Source: Alphaproteobacteria bacterium Ga0077535
Lineage (GTDB): Bacteria; Pseudomonadota; Alphaproteobacteria; Caulobacterales; Aquidulcibacteraceae
Length of the DNA stretch: 64,000 nucleotides
Assembly (NCBI GenBank): GCA_001464425.1
Contig: LNEK01000044.1
Coordinates: forward strand, 5,001-69,000
Direction of reading: 5' to 3'
Shown: positions 1 through 8,713 of the stretch, piece by piece
Numbering within the stretch: position 1 is the first letter of the stretch
Layout: the number at the start of each line of letters is the position of its first letter
Made by a program: the position numbers and the translations under genes
The notes under the pieces: model-generated
Seen by the model: only the letters and a program-made list of their open reading frames with translations
Database searches by the model: none
What the model was told of the DNA's origin: nothing

Positions 1-729
1 ACCGGGCAGATATTTGACATCGCCGGCGATCCAAAAGCGGCGTCTTACGGCGCGGGGGTCGCCGCTTTCGCGCTGGCGCTCGCGGGGCGTTCTACGGGCG
101 CCGCAGTCGTAGGCCTTGTCTTCATCGCGCTCGGCGATTTCGCTGATCGTGAATGGTTTGCAGGATCTGAATCCGAAGCGCCTTGGATGCTCTTGTTTGC
201 GCCACTGGCAGGGTACCTCGCGCTGCGTTGGGCCTCGGCGCCGCTCGCGCACGTCGCAGCGTTAGGTATCTTGTACTGCTTCGGCTGGTTCACTGCGCGC
301 TTTGAAGTGGACGCCGGCGCCGCGTTCTTTCTCTCCATCATCTTGGGCGGCATGGCTGCAGGCGCACGCTGGCTTTACACGCAAGACCGCCCGTTCGCGG
401 GAGTGTTTTATGGCTGGTTCGCGTGGGGCGCCCTTCTGCTTTTCGCCATCGCCGGCTACGTGCCAATCAGCGACGAAACCGGTCAAAACGCTGGCATTTT
501 GCATCGTATCGTGTGGCTCGCAGCCTCCGGCGGATTGCTGGCGCTCGGTCGCTTTGACCGCCACAGCCTCGTCACCACGGTCGGTGTCTTAAGCATTATC
601 GGCGCGATTTGCGCGCTGCTCAGCGATCTCGGTCTCGACCTTCTGGCGGCAGCTGGCGTCTTCTTATTGTGCGCTGTCGCAGCTTTGATCGGCGGCCTGA
701 TGCTGCGGCGGAAAGCGAAGACATCATGA
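1..729 (+). CDS. DUF2157-like multi-pass membrane protein (5' partial)
   Basis: The frame is open from the first base of the window, so the N-terminus lies upstream. The visible ~242 residues are almost entirely hydrophobic, with about seven or eight membrane segments and a short basic tail (LMLRRKAKTS). The pairing with a GDYXXLXY-type protein directly downstream (ATGA overlap) is typical of the DUF2157/DUF4401/GDYXXLXY operons, whose function is unknown. The family call rests on this context and the C-terminal pattern of hydrophobic stretches, so it is moderate. An inner-membrane location is inferred. Confidence 0.7.
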   Translation, partial: TGQIFDIAGDPKAASYGAGVAAFALALAGRSTGAAVVGLVFIALGDFADREWFAGSESEAPWMLLFAPLAGYLALRWASAPLAHVAALGILYCFGWFTARFEVDAGAAFFLSIILGGMAAGARWLYTQDRPFAGVFYGWFAWGALLLFAIAGYVPISDETGQNAGILHRIVWLAASGGLLALGRFDRHSLVTTVGVLSIIGAICALLSDLGLDLLAAAGVFLLCAVAALIGGLMLRRKAKTS

Positions 730-1304
730 AGGTGAACGCTGCTCCTCGCATCTTGATCGTTGCCGGCCTTTGCGCCGCGGCGTTGATCGGCCTCGTCGTA
801 AGCGAAGGCTTTGCGCGCCAGAGCGGCGAAGAAGTCTTGCTGCCCATGGAAGCGGTCGACCCGCGCTCGCTGCTCAGCGGCCATTATGTTCTGCTTAACC
901 CTGCTCAGCGGCTCGAGCCTGGCGAGACCTGCCCCACCGGCGGCGATCTCGAGTGGGTCGCGCTTCAGCAAAGCGGAGACATCTATGTTGTCGCCGGCGG
1001 CGCGGAGTCGCGCGAACAGGCGCAGTTGCTTGGCCTGCCTGTTAAGGGACACTTCACCTGCATCGAACCGGGCGAGGCGCTACCCGGCGTCGAAGCGACT
1101 CCTGGATTGGTGACGCTTTCTCTCGGCATTGACCGCTTTCACATCAACCAAACCGAAGCGCTGCGCGTCGAACAAGTGCTGCGCGAGCAGAACGTGGACG
1201 CCGCCTCGCGCGCCTTTGCAATCGTCTCTATCGGGCGCGATGGACGCGGGCGATTGAAGGGATTGGTGGTCGACGGCGAGCGCCTTGAACTCACCTGGCT
1301 CTAA
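726..1304 (+). CDS. GDYXXLXY domain protein
   Basis: A 192-residue protein whose ATG overlaps the stop of the preceding membrane gene (ATGA), so translation is probably coupled. One N-terminal membrane anchor spans about residues 8-27; the rest should be periplasmic. The segment DPRSLLSGHYVLLNP (about residues 46-60) matches the motif that names the GDYXXLXY family, with SGHY replacing the usual RGDY. Two cysteines (in ETCPTG and FTCIEPG) could pair. Members occur next to DUF2157/DUF4401 membrane proteins; biochemical function is not known. A farther upstream start is possible but would cover the neighbour needlessly. Confidence 0.75.
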   Translation: MKVNAAPRILIVAGLCAAALIGLVVSEGFARQSGEEVLLPMEAVDPRSLLSGHYVLLNPAQRLEPGETCPTGGDLEWVALQQSGDIYVVAGGAESREQAQLLGLPVKGHFTCIEPGEALPGVEATPGLVTLSLGIDRFHINQTEALRVEQVLREQNVDAASRAFAIVSIGRDGRGRLKGLVVDGERLELTWL

Positions 1305-1347
1305 GTTTTCGCCTGACACGCGCCATATCGGCACGCTGATCGCCTTT

Positions 1348-1363
1348 ATTTCCGCGGCTTAAC
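1348..1363 (+). promoter_or_regulatory. Weak CtrA-like half site upstream of hfaA
   Basis: ATTT-N7-TTAAC about 95 bases before the hfaA start. The 3' half is an exact CtrA half site, the 5' half is degenerate. Cell-cycle control of holdfast genes is known in Caulobacter, which makes the position plausible, but a single half site is weak evidence. Confidence 0.2.
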
Positions 1364-1457
1364 TACGATCGTCCAAACTCAGCGCGAAAACTCGCGCAGC
1401 AACGTGGCACGCCCGTTGCTTTCTCGCTTGGCAGACGAATTGTCGGAGCGAAATCCC

Positions 1458-1823
1458 GTGCGGAAGTTCATCCTTATCAGTACAGCAGCCATGGCGTTCG
1501 CCACGCCATCGTTTGCTGATCCGATCCCAGGCGGCGCCGGCGACTTTGGCGGCGCGTTCGGCATGGGCTGGGAAAGCTTCGACACGCCGATCAACCCAGC
1601 GACCCGCGATGAGAACGGCAACCGTGTCATCGTCAACGGCCGCATGGAAATCGAAGGCAGCCTCTCGGGCGGCCTGCAAGACAGTTTCTCCGGGGGCATT
1701 GGCTCAGCCCAAGCCATCGGCAACCAACTCAACGTGGTCACCCAGGGCAATTACAACACGGTGATCGTGGACTCGACCCAAATCAATAACGGCGATGTCA
1801 CCGCCGTGATCGGAGACGATTGA
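1458..1823 (+). CDS. hfaA: Holdfast anchor protein HfaA (curli-like subunit)
   Basis: Secreted 121-residue protein with signal peptide (RKFILISTAAMAFATPSFA) and a C-terminal region rich in N, Q, G and V (AIGNQLNVVTQGNYNTVIVD), reminiscent of curlin repeats. In Caulobacter HfaA is surface exposed and, with HfaB and HfaD, fixes the adhesive holdfast to the cell pole. The GTG at 1458 is chosen because GGAG sits at 1445-1448 and the signal peptide begins immediately after it; the longer reading adds a charged non-signal stretch. It is first in an hfaA-hfaB-hfaD operon with only two bases to hfaB. Recognition rests on gene order and sequence character. Confidence 0.88.
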   Translation: MRKFILISTAAMAFATPSFADPIPGGAGDFGGAFGMGWESFDTPINPATRDENGNRVIVNGRMEIEGSLSGGLQDSFSGGIGSAQAIGNQLNVVTQGNYNTVIVDSTQINNGDVTAVIGDD

Positions 1824-1825
1824 TC

Positions 1826-2815
1826 ATGCGCGCGCTGAAGACTCTCGCTGCGGTTCTCGCCGCTACCACGACGCTGACCGCGTGCGTCACGCCGAACTCC
1901 GGCAATGACGGCATGTACGCGTTGCCGATCGGCGATGCGCCGGTCACCGCGAACCCGACGGCTTACACGCCGGCGCTGAACTGTTTGGCCGGCTATGCCC
2001 GCACCAACAACATCAGCGCGCCGCGCATCGCCGTTGGCCGCATCCTTGATTACACCGGTTCGGTGTCGGAAGAAGGCGGCCGCCGCATCACGCAAGGCGC
2101 CTCGCTGATGGCGATGTCGGCGTTCTCGAAAGCCGGCGCACGCCTGGTCGAGCGCTTCGATACGTCGGTCACCGAACTCGAGTTGCGCTACGCCAACAAC
2201 CGCTTGATCGGCCAAGAAGGCGACGAGAACGTTCGCCGTATCTATGCCGGCCAAATGCCGGGCTCCGACTTCTATTTCGTCGGCGGCATCACCGAGCTCA
2301 ACTACAACATCCGTTCGATGGGCGTTGACGCCCAGGGCGGCCACACCGACGCTCGCGACGGTGTCGGCAACCTCGGCGCCCGCCTCTACGTGATGAACAT
2401 CGCGCTCGATTTCCGCCTGATCGACACGCGCACGCTCGAAGTCGTCGACGTGATCTCGTACCAAAAGCAAATCATTGGCCGCGAAGTCCGCGCCGGCGTG
2501 TTCTCGTTCTTTGACGATACGCTGCTCGACATCGCCGCTGGCGAACGTGCCCTTGAGCCGGTTCAACTCGCGGTCCGCGCCGGCGTGGAACGCGCCGTCG
2601 TTGAGGTGATGAGCCGCTTCTACCGCGCCGACAGCGCAGCCTGCGCCGAAGCCATCGCCGCCCAAGGCGATCCGATGGGCCCGGGCCAAGAAGGCGCAGC
2701 GCCACAAAGCGCCGCCGCCACCTTGATCCAGCAAGAGCAAGCGCGCCGCGAAGACACCGACGCCTGGCACGCCCGCCGCGACGACAACATCACCGATCTG
2801 CGTGGCCGTTCGTAA
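1826..2815 (+). CDS. hfaB: Holdfast anchor secretion lipoprotein HfaB (CsgG-like)
   Basis: Outer-membrane lipoprotein of 329 residues with lipobox LTAC (Cys20) and a CsgG-type body (RIAVGRILDYTGS, GASLMAMSAFSKAG, FYFVGGITELNYN). CsgG proteins form the curli export channel; HfaB is the Caulobacter counterpart needed for surface display of HfaA and HfaD. The C-terminal ~70 residues are a Q/A/E-rich extension. ATG 1826 is preferred over the TTG at 1820 because GGAG (1812-1815) has better spacing to it and it begins the signal peptide. It lies between hfaA and hfaD in one transcription unit. Confidence 0.93.
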   Translation: MRALKTLAAVLAATTTLTACVTPNSGNDGMYALPIGDAPVTANPTAYTPALNCLAGYARTNNISAPRIAVGRILDYTGSVSEEGGRRITQGASLMAMSAFSKAGARLVERFDTSVTELELRYANNRLIGQEGDENVRRIYAGQMPGSDFYFVGGITELNYNIRSMGVDAQGGHTDARDGVGNLGARLYVMNIALDFRLIDTRTLEVVDVISYQKQIIGREVRAGVFSFFDDTLLDIAAGERALEPVQLAVRAGVERAVVEVMSRFYRADSAACAEAIAAQGDPMGPGQEGAAPQSAAATLIQQEQARREDTDAWHARRDDNITDLRGRS

Positions 2816-2834
2816 GCCACTAGGAGCACACACC

Positions 2835-4025
2835 ATGCGCGCCGCCCTCTTCCTTAGCGCAGCTTTGCTGACCACGCCCGCCTTCGCGCAGGTGAACGAT
2901 CAGCTGCAGCTGCGCGACACGACCTCGATCACCGATGTCGAAGTAGGCAGCGCGTATGATGTCGGCGCCACGTCCGTCGCCAGCGGCAACGTGGTGACAG
3001 CGGTCGCAGACGACGCGGATGCAGCGTTCGACAACACCCAACACATGGACGGCGACACCACCGCCCACACCGACGCCACGGTGTGGAATGCGGGCGGCAC
3101 CGTTGCTGTGACGTCGGCTGCAGTCGGCAACGGCGGCACCGCCGAACTGCGCGGCAGCAATGTTGATATCAACTCGACCCAACTCGCGCACGGCGACGCC
3201 AACGCCAGCGTGAACTTTACCGGCGGCAACGCGGGCCACGCCGCAACTTCGGCCTCGGCCAGCGGCAACGTCGCTGCGGTGTCGGCGCAAGACAGCGAAG
3301 TTCGCTTCATCTCCAATCAAGAGAGCACAGGCTCGACCAGCGCCGTCATCGAAGCCGATCACGGCGCGGTTGGCGGCCAAGTCGTTTCCGGCGCGATCGC
3401 CAGCGCCAACAACCTCACCGTCGGCAGCGAAACCGCCACCGTACTCACCGACACGCGCCAAACCGCGACCGGCGACAGCGTCCGCGCCAGCGTCGATGTC
3501 TATGCCGGCTACGCGACAGACGTTTCGGGCAACGCCACCGCGAACGCCAATGCCGTCACCATCGACAACCAATGGGGCTACGTGAACAGCCGCATCGACC
3601 AATCCTCGACCGCGAACGTCAATGCTGACAGCTACGTCACGCTCGGCGGCGAGTTCGCGGGCTTTGCATCGTCTGGCGCGTACGGCGTCGGCAACCAAGC
3701 CATCGTCTCGAACGTCGGCTCGGATACGGTGATGGACGTCACGCAAGCAAATGGCGGCGACATCACCGCGAACGCTGCAATGAGCGGCGAAGGCGGCCAA
3801 ATGGCGCTCGCCTCCTCCGCGGCCTACGGCAACAGCGTGTCAGGCGCGCTCTGCGCCTATTGCGACACCAACGTGCCGAGCCTCAGCGCCAGCGCAAATC
3901 AAGTGAACGACGGCAACGTCACGTCCACGGCGACGGTGAACACGCCGTACGCCACCACCGTTGCAGCCACGTCCACAGCGATCGGCAACGCTGGCACCTA
4001 TTCCGTGCGCGGACCGGGCGGCTGA
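2835..4025 (+). CDS. hfaD: Holdfast anchor protein HfaD (repetitive surface adhesin)
   Basis: Secreted 396-residue protein with a clear signal peptide (cleavage near AFA|QV, residue ~18). The mature chain is very low in Lys and Arg and is built of imperfect repeats of about 40-45 residues containing ASGN or GN-x-V turns alternating with Q-x-G-D/N motifs, consistent with a beta-solenoid. HfaD is the second surface component of the Caulobacter holdfast anchor. TAGGAG at 2821-2826 supports ATG 2835. Its last 28 bases overlap the end of the convergent DUF4166 gene. The ABC-ATPase gene hfaC found after hfaD in Caulobacter is absent here. Confidence 0.9.
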   Translation: MRAALFLSAALLTTPAFAQVNDQLQLRDTTSITDVEVGSAYDVGATSVASGNVVTAVADDADAAFDNTQHMDGDTTAHTDATVWNAGGTVAVTSAAVGNGGTAELRGSNVDINSTQLAHGDANASVNFTGGNAGHAATSASASGNVAAVSAQDSEVRFISNQESTGSTSAVIEADHGAVGGQVVSGAIASANNLTVGSETATVLTDTRQTATGDSVRASVDVYAGYATDVSGNATANANAVTIDNQWGYVNSRIDQSSTANVNADSYVTLGGEFAGFASSGAYGVGNQAIVSNVGSDTVMDVTQANGGDITANAAMSGEGGQMALASSAAYGNSVSGALCAYCDTNVPSLSASANQVNDGNVTSTATVNTPYATTVAATSTAIGNAGTYSVRGPGG

Positions 4026-5683
4026 GGCGTTAGCCAGCCCTGGTACCGGACAATTAGTCCAACCAGTGGGTGAGAGATTTCCACGAAGAAATGAAACACG
4101 CCGCCATCGGCGCTTTCGTGCGCCCTTGAACGCGGCGCTAGCCAGAGCGGAAGCGCCACGCCAAATGCGCTCCAGCGCCGTAACACTAGATTCAGCCGCT
4201 CCCCGTCGAGCACCAGCGCCATCGAGAACGCAACCACGCCGAAGCGCTCGACGATCAAACGCTCGGACGCGCCTCGGCCTTCGTATTGATAGCTGGAGAA
4301 GGATTGGGTGGCGAATGACCGCGTCCACACCTCTCCGGCAGGGCGCGGATCGAAGCGCACGCTGACGTCCAGATCCTCACCGGCGCGCGGAAACCGCAGC
4401 ACCGACGCCGCGAACCACGCCAGCGGATTGCGTCCACGCTCCACGCGCCCTCTGCCGCGCGCGAATGCAACACCATCGTGCATCTCGCGCACTGCAGGCG
4501 GCAGCTTCTCCCAAGCAGCGCCCAGGATTCGCTGATACACAAACGCCCGGCGCGGCGGATGCGTGCGCACGCCAGTGTAGATAGTCCGCGTAACGAGCAG
4601 GCGTTCGTAGTCCTCCAGCTCAACGTCATCCACACACGCGCGCGCACCCGGCCGCGGCGGCGCGCCAGCGAGATGCTTGAGCACAATCGCCTGCACCGCC
4701 ATTGACGGAATAAGCGGTCCGTCCGCGCCCTCAGCCAGCAAATGCCATGAGCGCGTGATCGGCGCGCCCTCCGCATCGGCGCCCTGGACTTCCACGAACA
4801 TGCCGCCGCGATGCTCGCCCCAACGCAGGCGGTTCGTAGCCCAATGCATGAGCGGCGCGAGTGGCGATAGCGAACGCACCGCGCCGATCGCCACGAGCCA
4901 CGCGCAGAAGATCAGGGCGCGATGCAGTATCTCCGGGACGGGGCCAGCGCCCATCCAAACCCGCCTGACCTGCGGCCATAGCTCCGACAACGCCCTGAGA
5001 TCTGGCACATCGACCAGCGAAAACATCGTGCTGCGCAAAGGCAACCGCCCTGGCGGCGCGATTGTGTAGCGGCGCTGCTGGGTGAAGGGACGCCCAATGA
5101 TCTTTGCAGTGCGCCCGAGATAGGCGACCGGCTGGCCGGCATAGCTCGCGATAGCGCGGACCACATTGGCGCCAACCCCTGCGTAGGGCGAAGGCGCAAT
5201 GCCGCCGGCAATATCATCAACGCGCGTCATGCTTGCGGTAAGCTCGCGCACGACGGCAGCGGTCAAAACCGGAAAGCTTGAGACGCCGGAAAGCGCATAG
5301 ACACCAGCTTCACGCGCGGCTTCATCATAGGCAGCAACGCCTGCAACAAAATCGGACCCGTCCGCTAAGTCCAGATAGTGGATTCGTGCGCGAACGCAGG
5401 CTTCGATCAAACGGAATGCTGCGCCGCCATACGCTTGGAATGGTCCGCTGGCGTCGATGACAAGATCTGGCGCCTGCCTCTCCAGTTGCGCGTCGAGATC
5501 GCCTTCGCGATCGAAATATGCAGGCGTAAGCGTTGCGCGCGCGTGCGCCCTGCTCGCACAGAAAGTGCGCGCGGAGGCCACTGAACGCCCCGCAACCACT
5601 AGCGTTAGCGCGCTTTCGGACTCCAGCAGCTCGACGATCCGTCCACCGAACGTGCCGTAGCCGCCGACGATGAGCAGCTTCAT
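3998..5683 (-). CDS. Saccharopine dehydrogenase-like protein with DUF4166 domain
   Basis: A 561-residue two-domain protein. Residues ~1-380 are a Rossmann-type NAD(P) domain (LLIVGGYGTFGGR at 3-15, then LVIDASGPFQAYG) of the saccharopine dehydrogenase family, including a hydrophobic segment around residues 255-275. The C-terminal ~180 residues match DUF4166. Substrate is unknown. Its start overlaps the stop of the upstream DCC thiol oxidoreductase gene (ATGA), so the two form an operon. Its 3' end runs into hfaD from the other strand. Confidence 0.85.
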   Translation of the reverse strand: MKLLIVGGYGTFGGRIVELLESESALTLVVAGRSVASARTFCASRAHARATLTPAYFDREGDLDAQLERQAPDLVIDASGPFQAYGGAAFRLIEACVRARIHYLDLADGSDFVAGVAAYDEAAREAGVYALSGVSSFPVLTAAVVRELTASMTRVDDIAGGIAPSPYAGVGANVVRAIASYAGQPVAYLGRTAKIIGRPFTQQRRYTIAPPGRLPLRSTMFSLVDVPDLRALSELWPQVRRVWMGAGPVPEILHRALIFCAWLVAIGAVRSLSPLAPLMHWATNRLRWGEHRGGMFVEVQGADAEGAPITRSWHLLAEGADGPLIPSMAVQAIVLKHLAGAPPRPGARACVDDVELEDYERLLVTRTIYTGVRTHPPRRAFVYQRILGAAWEKLPPAVREMHDGVAFARGRGRVERGRNPLAWFAASVLRFPRAGEDLDVSVRFDPRPAGEVWTRSFATQSFSSYQYEGRGASERLIVERFGVVAFSMALVLDGERLNLVLRRWSAFGVALPLWLAPRSRAHESADGGVFHFFVEISHPLVGLIVRYQGWLTPQPPGPRTE

Positions 5684-6135
5684 TGCACGAACCGCGCAGC
5701 GTCCGCGGGGCTTGGCACGTAGCAGGTGTCACGCACGCCGAACCAGCCCACGCGGTTGCGCGCTACAAAATCATAGAGCCCGTCGCGGAACCAACGCGGG
5801 AGGGCGTGGCCAACACTCAGCAAAGACCACGGCAGCCCCAGTTTCACAAAAATGCGAAGCGCCGCGCTCGACTTGACGCGCACCGCGCCGCTCTCAAGCA
5901 GCACATAGGTGTCGAAATCGCCGTAGCTCAGGCCGAAATGGCGATAGAGCGCCTCACCCAAAGGCGTTTGCGCGGCCAGCAATCGTAGGCGCCCGCGTCG
6001 ATCGTGTCGCAATACGAATTGCGCAAAACCCGCACAAAGCACGCACTTTCCGTCAAAAATGATGATCGGCAGCGTGTCGTCAAACGCTGGTACGGCGGCA
6101 TCGCGCCGATAGGCGTACGGCTCCAAACGAGTCAC
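5680..6135 (-). CDS. DCC family thiol-disulfide oxidoreductase (DUF393)
   Basis: A 151-residue protein with the family signature FDGKCVLC at residues 27-34, giving a CxxC pair (C31/C34) that is the predicted redox centre. A second cysteine near the C-terminus (DTCYVP) is also common in the family. DCC proteins are thioredoxin-fold-like and of unproven substrate. Length is normal. It is the first gene of a two-gene unit with the DUF4166 dehydrogenase-like gene, joined by a 4-base overlap, which suggests a shared redox role (inference). Confidence 0.88.
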   Translation of the reverse strand: MTRLEPYAYRRDAAVPAFDDTLPIIIFDGKCVLCAGFAQFVLRHDRRGRLRLLAAQTPLGEALYRHFGLSYGDFDTYVLLESGAVRVKSSAALRIFVKLGLPWSLLSVGHALPRWFRDGLYDFVARNRVGWFGVRDTCYVPSPADAARFVQ

Positions 6136-6187
6136 GCACAGAGCTTACGCCTTTGTGCGCGTCCAAGCAGTGGACACACCGCCGCGC

Positions 6188-7000
6188 CTACTCGATGCGC
6201 TGGTCCATTACTTCCGCGGGCTTGACGCCTTCGCAACACGGCCCGCCGACGGGTTTGGCCGGCACGCCGGCGACGGTGCAGCGCGGCGGTACGTCTTCCA
6301 GCACCACCGAGCCGGCGGCGATACGCGCATCTTCGCCGACTTCGATATTGCCCAGCACCTTTGCGCCGGCGCCGATCATCACGCCGCGGCGGATCTTGGG
6401 GTGGCGATCGCCGCCCTCTTTGCCGGTGCCGCCTAGCGTCACTGAATGCAGCATCGAAACATCATCATCCACCACGGCGGTTTCACCGATGACGATGCCA
6501 TGAGCGTGGTCAATGAACACACCCGCGCCAATCTTGGCATTGGGGTGGATGTCGACCGCAAACAACTCCGAGATGCGGCTCTGCAGGTGATAGGCAAGAA
6601 TGTTGCGCTCTTGCTTCCACAGCCAGTGCGCGATGCGATAGGCCTGCAGGCCGTTATAGCCTTTGAAGAATAAGAACGGCTGCAGATACGTCGTGCAGGC
6701 CGGATCGCGCTCACGCACGACGCGCATGTCGCGCAAGGCTTGCAGCGCGAGCTGCGGATCGGAATCATAAGCTTCGCGCGCGACTTCTCGCAATTGCAGG
6801 GCGGGTAGATCGCCATGCCCGAGCTTTTGCGCCAGATGATACGACAGTGCGTCGTCAATGCGATCGTGGTGCAGGATCGAAGCGTGCAGATAGGACGCCA
6901 GCAACGGCTCTTCCGCCGCCGCCTGCATGGCTTCGACGCGCAATTGCGACCAGACCCCGCCGGACGCCTCGAACACGCGCGGCTGACTATCGCTCGCCAT
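6188..7000 (-). CDS. cysE: Serine O-acetyltransferase
   Basis: Makes O-acetylserine from serine and acetyl-CoA, the committed step to cysteine. The 270-residue protein has the helical N-terminal domain followed by a left-handed beta-helix of hexapeptide repeats (GVFIDHAHGIVIGETAVVDD, with the active-site DHAHG) and a C-terminal tail usual in CysE. ATG 7000 is chosen because GGGAGAG lies just before it; a GTG at 7006 overlaps the stop of the NUDIX gene but has almost no spacing from the SD. Either way the two genes are translationally coupled. Confidence 0.95.
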   Translation of the reverse strand: MASDSQPRVFEASGGVWSQLRVEAMQAAAEEPLLASYLHASILHHDRIDDALSYHLAQKLGHGDLPALQLREVAREAYDSDPQLALQALRDMRVVRERDPACTTYLQPFLFFKGYNGLQAYRIAHWLWKQERNILAYHLQSRISELFAVDIHPNAKIGAGVFIDHAHGIVIGETAVVDDDVSMLHSVTLGGTGKEGGDRHPKIRRGVMIGAGAKVLGNIEVGEDARIAAGSVVLEDVPPRCTVAGVPAKPVGGPCCEGVKPAEVMDQRIE

Positions 7001-7002
7001 GC

Positions 7003-7614
7003 TCACTCTCCCTTGCGGCCAAGCATTGCCTCGGCCAGCGCCTGCGGCAATGCGCCGGTCACCGCCATGTGGTGGGCCCGCAGCACTGCGGCAACCGTCA
7101 GGCTATCGCGAATACGGCCGTCAACGACGCGCGCGAGCACGTCTTGGAAGTGCGCACGGCGGTGGCGCAACACCTCGGTGGCCTCCGGTTGCGCGGCGCC
7201 TGCCGTGAGGTCGGTGGCGAGATAAATGACTGCGCGCTCGTCGGTGAGGGAGTTGGACATGTCCATTTCGAGCACAAGCTCAAATGACCCCGCCCGCAAT
7301 CCGGTCTCTTCCTCGAGTTCACGCCTAGCGCAGTCTAGCGGCGGCTCACCCGGTTCGGCGCCGCCCTCAGGCATCTCCCAAGAATAGCGCCCGAGCGGGA
7401 ACCGCCATTGGCCGACTAGGTGCACAAATCCATCCGGCTCGATCGGGAGCACGCCGACGGCCAGCCTGCGCGGGCGCATCACACTATAGGTACCGGGCGC
7501 GCCGCCAGGGTGGATGACGGCATAGCGATCAATCACCATCCAATCGTTCTCGAAGGGACGTGTGACGCTTTCGACGGTCCAAGGATCGCCGTCTTCTTCC
7601 CAAGTATCGCTCAT
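7003..7614 (-). CDS. NUDIX hydrolase (ADP-ribose pyrophosphatase-like)
   Basis: A 203-residue NUDIX protein with a complete box at about residues 84-106 (GGAEPGEPPLDCARRELEEE then TGL), i.e. GX5EX7REUXEEXGU, which coordinates Mg2+ for cleavage of nucleoside diphosphate-X compounds. The N-terminal part with beta strands and the WEMPEGG lead-in resemble ADP-ribose pyrophosphatases; the exact substrate cannot be read from sequence. It sits immediately upstream of cysE with overlapping ends. Confidence 0.88.
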   Translation of the reverse strand: MSDTWEEDGDPWTVESVTRPFENDWMVIDRYAVIHPGGAPGTYSVMRPRRLAVGVLPIEPDGFVHLVGQWRFPLGRYSWEMPEGGAEPGEPPLDCARRELEEETGLRAGSFELVLEMDMSNSLTDERAVIYLATDLTAGAAQPEATEVLRHRRAHFQDVLARVVDGRIRDSLTVAAVLRAHHMAVTGALPQALAEAMLGRKGE

Positions 7615-7659
7615 CTTATGTGTCTAGCGCTGGGCGCGCGCGTGCGCCATGGAGTCGAG

Positions 7660-8289
7660 ATGCCCCTTCCCCTATCCGCCATTCCCGCTTCTCCGCTCGA
7701 AAACGAACCGGCGAATGCCGTGAAGGAAAGCGTCGAGACGCTGGCGCTGCTGGCGCGGCGGCGATCGAGCAAGCTGATGCATCTGGCGGAGCCAGCGCCT
7801 TCGAGCGCAGAGCTCGATGCATTGGTGGCGCTCGCTGCGCGCGTTCCTGACCACGGCAAGCTGGGGCCCTGGCGGTTCGTGATCATCGAAGGCGAAGCAC
7901 GCGCACGTGCGGGCGCCGCGTTGGCGGACGTGATCAAGAATGACGAGGGCGTGGACGAGAGCCGGCTAGAATTCGTGCGCGGCACTTTCCTGCGCGCGCC
8001 AGCTTGCGTGATGATCGTGTCGGCGCCGCAGCCGAGCAAGAAAGTGCCCGAGTGGGAGCAGCAACTCTCCGCGGGCGCAGTCTGCTACAATCTTCTGATC
8101 GCCGCGCATGCGCTGGGCTATGCGGGCTGCTGGCTGACCGAATGGCACGCGTTCGACACACGCGCGGCGAAAGCGCTTGGCCTCAACGAAAACGAACGCA
8201 TCGCGGGCTTTGTCTATCTCGGCACGCCAAGCGTTGGCGCCGCAGAGCGCGTGCGCGCGGACGTGACAACGCGCGTGTCGCGCTTCTGA
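7660..8289 (+). CDS. Nitroreductase family protein
   Basis: FMN-dependent oxidoreductase of 209 residues. The motifs ARRRSSKLMHLAEPAP near the N-terminus, ARVPDHGKLGPWRFVII (about residues 65-81) and AAHALGYAGCWLTEW (~145-160) are those of the small YdjA-like nitroreductases. ATG 7660 follows GGAG at 7651-7654; a much longer reading overlaps the divergent NUDIX gene and is rejected. It is transcribed away from the NUDIX/cysE pair; the intergenic region is only about 45 bp. Confidence 0.88.
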   Translation: MPLPLSAIPASPLENEPANAVKESVETLALLARRRSSKLMHLAEPAPSSAELDALVALAARVPDHGKLGPWRFVIIEGEARARAGAALADVIKNDEGVDESRLEFVRGTFLRAPACVMIVSAPQPSKKVPEWEQQLSAGAVCYNLLIAAHALGYAGCWLTEWHAFDTRAAKALGLNENERIAGFVYLGTPSVGAAERVRADVTTRVSRF

Positions 8290-8291
8290 GA

Positions 8292-8675
8292 CTAGGCTTT
8301 ACCCATTAGTTCCGAGGGCCAGCCAATGCGCACAAGGAGACCGTCGGGGCCGGCAATCCCGACTTCGTAAATGCCCCATTCGCGGTGGCGAAGAATTCCG
8401 CCGGGGCGGATGATCAAGTCGTCGACCCGCGCGGCGATGGCATCGACATGCGGCGTGCGAATGAAGACACCAAAGGGGTTGTGATCCGCTGGCACGCGCC
8501 ACGGGCCTTCACCAGCTTGCGTGAGATGTACCTCGCAGTCCCAACCTGTCATGATGACGTAGTGGCGATCGCCGCCGGTGATGGCAAAGCCCAGGCGCTC
8601 CCAGAACGGAAGCGCGGCGGCCAAATCGTTACTTGGCACGATGGCGAATGCGCCGATGGCGGGATGCTCAGACAT
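8292..8675 (-). CDS. VOC family protein (glyoxalase/bleomycin-resistance fold)
   Basis: A 127-residue single-domain protein with the paired beta-alpha-beta-beta-beta pattern of the vicinal-oxygen-chelate superfamily (AIVPSNDLAAALPFWERLGF at the N-terminus, then a second half ending IYEVGIAGPDGLLVRIGWP). Similar proteins are annotated as bleomycin-resistance-like or glyoxalase-like, but no specific substrate can be assigned. It converges on the nitroreductase gene, two bases apart. Confidence 0.85.
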   Translation of the reverse strand: MSEHPAIGAFAIVPSNDLAAALPFWERLGFAITGGDRHYVIMTGWDCEVHLTQAGEGPWRVPADHNPFGVFIRTPHVDAIAARVDDLIIRPGGILRHREWGIYEVGIAGPDGLLVRIGWPSELMGKA

Positions 8676-8713
8676 CTAGCGATCTCTATGTCTTTTGAGC
8701 GGCTTTGGCCGCT

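Noticed and set aside
1751-3800. Two long minus-strand frames opposite hfaB and hfaD
   Set aside because: Caused by the biased codon use of the hfa genes; sequence is Val/Ala/Asp/Arg-rich and lacks conserved motifs.
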